From: Candidatus Hodarchaeota archaeon
GTDB lineage: Archaea > Asgardarchaeota > Heimdallarchaeia > Hodarchaeales > YT1-057
Length of the DNA: 8,247 bases
NCBI GenBank assembly: GCA_016839955.1
Contig: JAEOTI010000355.1
Location: 1-8,247, forward strand
Direction of reading: 5' to 3'
How positions within the stretch are numbered: position 1 is the first letter of the stretch; every line of letters begins with the position of its first letter. The notes under the pieces were generated by a model, which ran no database searches, had not been told where the DNA came from, and was given only the letters and a program-made list of their open reading frames with translations. The position numbers and the translations under genes are program-made. Of the stretch, positions 4,781 through 8,247 are shown one piece after another.

Positions 4781-7645
4781 ATGCGCTTAAATACATTTAT
4801 TCAATTCAGTAAGCTTTTTTGTTTTATTCTAATTAGTACTATGATAATTAGTATTATTACTTATCCTAATCCAATCTTATCTTCTGAGAATACTCAGTAT
4901 TCACTTAATAGTAACTCTATAGAAAGCGAAAAAAAGCTAATTTTAGCACCTGTTGCAGATAATGTGAATTATGAAGAGGACGTCTACCTAGAAGTATGGA
5001 GGGACGGTACAGTAAAGAAAATCTGGAAATTTGTAGATGAAGGGAATAATCTCTTAAGTTTTCCAACTATACTACCAATTCCTCTTAACTCTACATATTC
5101 TGGAGTTCGAGATATGAGAATCGACCTTCTTTTAAGCGACATACCCTGCACTGATCCATCTTGGGGTTATATGTCAGATTACGACCAATTTGGGGGAGGA
5201 TCTTACCCCGATTTCGCAACATTTTCCTCGAATGAACTCTTGGTTAGGTTTCTAGTCTGGAATCAAACAACAAATGACACCATAAATTTTGGTCTTAATG
5301 AAGCAAGGGAATCTATCACAGATGCTATAAGTGACCTTTCTGGAGTCTTTGGGATAGATTTTCATCTAATGACGAACAGAACTGGAACTTTTGATGGTGA
5401 TTATGGAGTCGAGCAAATCTGGCGAGGTTTTCTTTTCGACCTAAGTAATGCTTGGCAAATTTTCTTTTCAACTATTCCAACTAATGAAGGACTTGGACCA
5501 AAATCCATTCAACAACTAACTCAAGCTGATGCCAGAAGTATTTACATTATAGCTGAGTGGGACGAGAATCCCTATCGGGGAGGAGTACCTGGTTTAGATG
5601 AGGAAGATGAACGGTGGGAATTTGAAACTACAATTTCTTTAATTGAAAAAGAAAAAATAACACTAAGTTCTTCTACAAACCTTCTCTACCTTAACCAGCT
5701 GTTAAATTTTGAAAGTATCCTTTATAGTCACCAAAAGGCAAATGACTCTGAAATTTTTGTAAGAATTCCTTATGGGAGTAAAATCAACTCAGTTGAACCT
5801 TATGAACCCGCAAATACGAATGATGTATGCTATGTTGGTTTTGACCTAATTCCCAATCATAATAGGCGAATTACTGAATACGATATAATCAATTTCACAC
5901 TAGAAGAACTGCCTATGCCTAATCTAGTAGCTCATACATCTGCAAATTCCACGGTGGTGTCTCCTGGCGATATTGTAAAAATAAAATACGAAATTATTAA
6001 TTTAGGTGAAACAACAGCCTATAATGTAGAACTTTGGGGCTTTGACAATACAACTGGATCTCCCGATATTGGGTGGAATTTCATCAATGAAACAGAACAG
6101 AATCATAATTATACAGGTCTCGTTGGTGGACAAGCTTATTTCTTTTTCGATGAAATCAGTCCTGGAGAGAAATTAATACAAACAGTTGTCTTAAACGCGA
6201 CATCTAGTCACGAGAATAGAACTTTTGTTAGTACAACTTATGTTCACTATGGTGCTCTTGATGATCCTACATCAAATACTGGATGGATCACTGAAGATAT
6301 GGATTGTTGGGGAAATGATCTTGATTTCTGGTATAATCATACAAATCCCGGACCAGTATTCACTCTCAAGGTTCAACCATTGAAATCTATCGTACATGTT
6401 GGTGAAACAATTTCAATAAGCACTAATATTACTAATACCGGTAATATGGCCGCAGAGAATATTATGTGGGTTGCCCCGCCATTTGGGTTCAATATGACAA
6501 ATACAAATGGGATCATTGATTTTCTTGGTGCAAAAGAGTCAATTATTGTGACTGTTGATTATTTAATAGATGGTGCTAACCAATATCAAGTGAGATATAA
6601 TAGAGATTATCTTTTAACAAGACAACTTGGCGGAACAGTGGACTTAGGACCTTGGGGAAGAACAGACGACGATGGTGGAGTAGACTATGACGGTTGGTAC
6701 ATAACCTCATACTATGCTAACACGTCAATCGATGGTAGCTCAGTTTATCATTATAATTATGCTAATCGTGGTGACGTTTATGGATCTGAACTTCGAATCG
6801 ATGTGTTTCCGGCAGTTAATCTGACATTTGGTCCATTTCTAACGGTTGGAGTCGATTATAGTCCAGAGAATCCATCCAGTGGGGAAATTATCACCGTAAC
6901 TATGACTGTAACTAATATTGGTGATAAAACTGCTGAGAACGTAGTTGTTACAAGCGAGTTTTCAGAGAATGAATGTAATTTTTATGCAGGAACGGGTACC
7001 GTTTTCGGACCTGATCCTTCAAATTTGTTAGGACGTCGAATTAATTATGATTGGGGAAAACTTTCACCAGGTGATTCCTTTACTCTAACATATCAGTTAA
7101 TGGCCAAAGAAAATGTAACAAGCTATTCGTTTTCTTATGCATCTGTGGACTGGGGTGCATTCCCAGGTCTTTCCAGAGTGTTTAACACTAGAACGTTCGA
7201 TCAATCAGCACCTGTGATTGAAAGCCTAACTTTGATGGAAACTCTACAAGGAAAAGCTGAAGCAATTTTAAACTGGAATGTATCTGATGATCATACTGGA
7301 ACGTATAGAGTTCTTCAGACAAAAGCCACTGGGAACGTAACTTATACCGAAATCTCCTCGGGGACTTTAAATAAAAGTAGAGAACAAATAACTTACTCCG
7401 TCGCTGACCTTGAGAAAGGACAATATCTCATCTGTTTAGAGGCAACTGACAATTGTGGGAACACTGCAAATGCTACTGTGTTAGTGATAATTACTGTTCC
7501 TGAAGAAAAAGGTGGTTTCTTGGAAGACATGGGTGATTATTTCGGAGATAACCTATTTTCACTTTTAGGAATGGGAATTCTTGGCGCAATCGCCCTCGCT
7601 GAAGGGATTTTTATCTATTTTATGAGAAAATCATCCTCAGAATGA
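4781..7645 (+). CDS. large cell-surface protein with CARDB-like repeats and C-terminal membrane anchor
   Basis: A 954-residue predicted surface protein (numbered from the ATG at 4781). Residues about 5-28 form a hydrophobic signal segment. Residues about 45-375 form a region I do not recognise, rich in W, Y, D and N, with two cysteines (C123 and C350). Three CARDB-like beta-sandwich modules follow (about 378-490, 526-615 and 686-785). Each has the signature of PGD or GE, a hydrophobic strand, then an N-x-G turn and A-x-N-V or A-E-N: for example NITNTGNMAAEN and TVTNIGDKTAEN. An Ig/Fn3-like module (about 810-907) and a membrane helix (about 924-948) with tail MRKSSSE complete it. Many N-x-S/T sites suit glycosylation. 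CARDB modules in archaeal surface proteins are linked to adhesion or to spacing other domains from the membrane; no enzyme motif was seen. It is divergent from the M14 carboxypeptidase gene and followed closely by the flavodoxin gene. The frame also opens to a TTG at 4706, which I reject as the start. Confidence 0.85.
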   Translation: MRLNTFIQFSKLFCFILISTMIISIITYPNPILSSENTQYSLNSNSIESEKKLILAPVADNVNYEEDVYLEVWRDGTVKKIWKFVDEGNNLLSFPTILPIPLNSTYSGVRDMRIDLLLSDIPCTDPSWGYMSDYDQFGGGSYPDFATFSSNELLVRFLVWNQTTNDTINFGLNEARESITDAISDLSGVFGIDFHLMTNRTGTFDGDYGVEQIWRGFLFDLSNAWQIFFSTIPTNEGLGPKSIQQLTQADARSIYIIAEWDENPYRGGVPGLDEEDERWEFETTISLIEKEKITLSSSTNLLYLNQLLNFESILYSHQKANDSEIFVRIPYGSKINSVEPYEPANTNDVCYVGFDLIPNHNRRITEYDIINFTLEELPMPNLVAHTSANSTVVSPGDIVKIKYEIINLGETTAYNVELWGFDNTTGSPDIGWNFINETEQNHNYTGLVGGQAYFFFDEISPGEKLIQTVVLNATSSHENRTFVSTTYVHYGALDDPTSNTGWITEDMDCWGNDLDFWYNHTNPGPVFTLKVQPLKSIVHVGETISISTNITNTGNMAAENIMWVAPPFGFNMTNTNGIIDFLGAKESIIVTVDYLIDGANQYQVRYNRDYLLTRQLGGTVDLGPWGRTDDDGGVDYDGWYITSYYANTSIDGSSVYHYNYANRGDVYGSELRIDVFPAVNLTFGPFLTVGVDYSPENPSSGEIITVTMTVTNIGDKTAENVVVTSEFSENECNFYAGTGTVFGPDPSNLLGRRINYDWGKLSPGDSFTLTYQLMAKENVTSYSFSYASVDWGAFPGLSRVFNTRTFDQSAPVIESLTLMETLQGKAEAILNWNVSDDHTGTYRVLQTKATGNVTYTEISSGTLNKSREQITYSVADLEKGQYLICLEATDNCGNTANATVLVIITVPEEKGGFLEDMGDYFGDNLFSLLGMGILGAIALAEGIFIYFMRKSSSE

Positions 7646-7722
7646 AAAAAAAGGAAACAAAGAGAATTCTGATTATTGGTTTGCTTATATGTGGGCTAAA
7701 AAGAAGTAATGAGGTAAATTAA
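7642..7722 (+). CDS. doubtful 26-residue ORF overlapping the upstream stop
   Basis: An ATG overlaps the TGA of the surface protein gene (ATGA, 7642-7645) and opens 26 codons: a lysine-rich start, the hydrophobic run ILIIGLLICGL, and a polar end. Its TAA ends one base before the flavodoxin TTG, so the three frames are tightly packed. ATGA overlaps often mark translational coupling, but no Shine-Dalgarno precedes this ATG, the hydrophobic run is short for a membrane helix, and the frame is small enough to arise by chance. It may be a mini-protein, a coupling leader for the flavodoxin, or nothing. Confidence 0.2.
   Translation: MKKKETKRILIIGLLICGLKRSNEVN
7711..7715 (+). promoter_or_regulatory. 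Shine-Dalgarno GAGGT for the flavodoxin TTG start
   Basis: GAGGT, extended by AA, lies eight bases before the TTG at 7724. No in-frame ATG or GTG is present nearby, and the flavodoxin fold begins at once with KVLVIYFSQTGNT, so this site supports the unusual start codon. Confidence 0.7.
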
Positions 7723-7723
7723 T

Positions 7724-8247
7724 TTGAAAGTTCTGGTCATTTATTTCAGTCAAACGGGCAATACGGAAAAAGTAGCATTAGCAATCCATGAAGAAACTTT
7801 AAAGGAGCATTCAAGCCTTTTAAAGAAAATTCAAGATGTCGGGATGAGTGAAACAGAAGAATATGATTTGATTTTTCTAGGATCTGCTTGTCATTCAGCG
7901 GATTTAGGGACCAATGTTAAGGGATTTCTAGATAACATTCCCAAATCACCGAGATTTAAGCTTGCTGGATTCTTTACTCACGCCACTTATAGTAATGGGA
8001 AATTTTTTGAGGACTGGGCGGGTAAGTGCGTTCTTTCCTTCGAAAGAGCTTGTAGGGAGAAAGAAATTGACTTTAAAGGATATTACCATTGTCAAGGAGC
8101 CCCCTCTCCTCCGATCGAAGAATTTATATATCGAGAGATCATTACAGATAAGCAGGAATGGGAAAAATACCTTGAAGAAGTCAGAAAACATCCAACATCT
8201 CAAGATTTACAGAAGGCAAGAGCCTTCACCCGAGAAGTACTATCTAA
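7724..8247 (+). CDS. flavodoxin family protein (3' end beyond window)
   Basis: A cytosolic FMN-binding electron carrier or flavodoxin-like oxidoreductase, 174 residues to the window edge. The first beta strand and phosphate-binding loop, KVLVIYFSQTGNTEK (residues 2-16, S9-x-T-G-N-T14), is the classical flavodoxin signature. DLIFLGSACHSADLG (48-62) is the second flavin loop, and N91-G-K to W98 falls in the third loop region. The C-terminal pattern, C123-x-G with prolines and later HP-x(3)-DL-x-x-A-x-x-F, is common to archaeal and bacterial flavodoxin-family proteins, where it lies close to the end; only a few residues are probably missing. Four cysteines (56, 102, 110 and 123) are present, with no ferredoxin motif. 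The start is TTG with a good Shine-Dalgarno. It begins 78 bases after the surface protein gene and is probably co-transcribed, although the two products act in different compartments. The partner enzyme cannot be inferred. Confidence 0.88.
   Translation, partial: MKVLVIYFSQTGNTEKVALAIHEETLKEHSSLLKKIQDVGMSETEEYDLIFLGSACHSADLGTNVKGFLDNIPKSPRFKLAGFFTHATYSNGKFFEDWAGKCVLSFERACREKEIDFKGYYHCQGAPSPPIEEFIYREIITDKQEWEKYLEEVRKHPTSQDLQKARAFTREVLS

Noticed and set aside
7946..8203. Minus-strand frame of 85 codons
   Set aside because: Antisense to the flavodoxin gene, which carries clear family motifs over the same bases.

Overview
The window is AT-rich DNA, most probably from an archaeon. Reasons: TATA-like boxes sit about 35-60 bases before several starts, an M42 (TET-type) aminopeptidase is present, and there are large Ser/Thr/Asn-rich surface proteins with CARDB/Ig-like domains held by one C-terminal membrane helix. 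The mix resembles Asgard archaea (Promethearchaeota), but that placement is inference; no rRNA, tRNA or clade-specific marker is present. I saw no CRISPR array, insertion sequence, tRNA or rRNA.

Left part (1-1373), minus strand: two small paralogous genes of unknown function. The first is cut by the window edge (1-133) and the second is complete (380-604). They are followed by a small predicted membrane protein (757-1014) that faintly recalls the end of DUF502 proteins. Spacers are AT-rich and contain a palindrome (214-250), a hairpin with T-run (707-734) and about 360 bases with no supported gene (1015-1373).

Centre (1374-4567), minus strand: a secreted, membrane-anchored M14 zinc carboxypeptidase with Ca2+-loop-like motifs and two Ig/Fn3-like modules is followed 95 bases later by a cytosolic M42 aminopeptidase. 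Both keep all recognisable catalytic and metal residues. A plausible joint role is protein scavenging: trimming outside the cell, then peptide breakdown inside.

Right part (4781-8247), plus strand, divergent from the M14 gene: a 954-residue surface protein with an unrecognised N-terminal region of about 340 residues, three CARDB-like repeats, an Ig-like module and a C-terminal membrane helix. A doubtful 26-codon reading frame overlaps its stop by ATGA. Next comes a flavodoxin-family gene with a TTG start and a clear Shine-Dalgarno, running off the window end probably only a few residues short of its terminus.

No certain new system is visible. The observations most worth following are the paralogous small-protein pair, whose substitution pattern indicates real coding sequence, and the unknown N-terminal region of the surface protein encoded divergently from a secreted peptidase.
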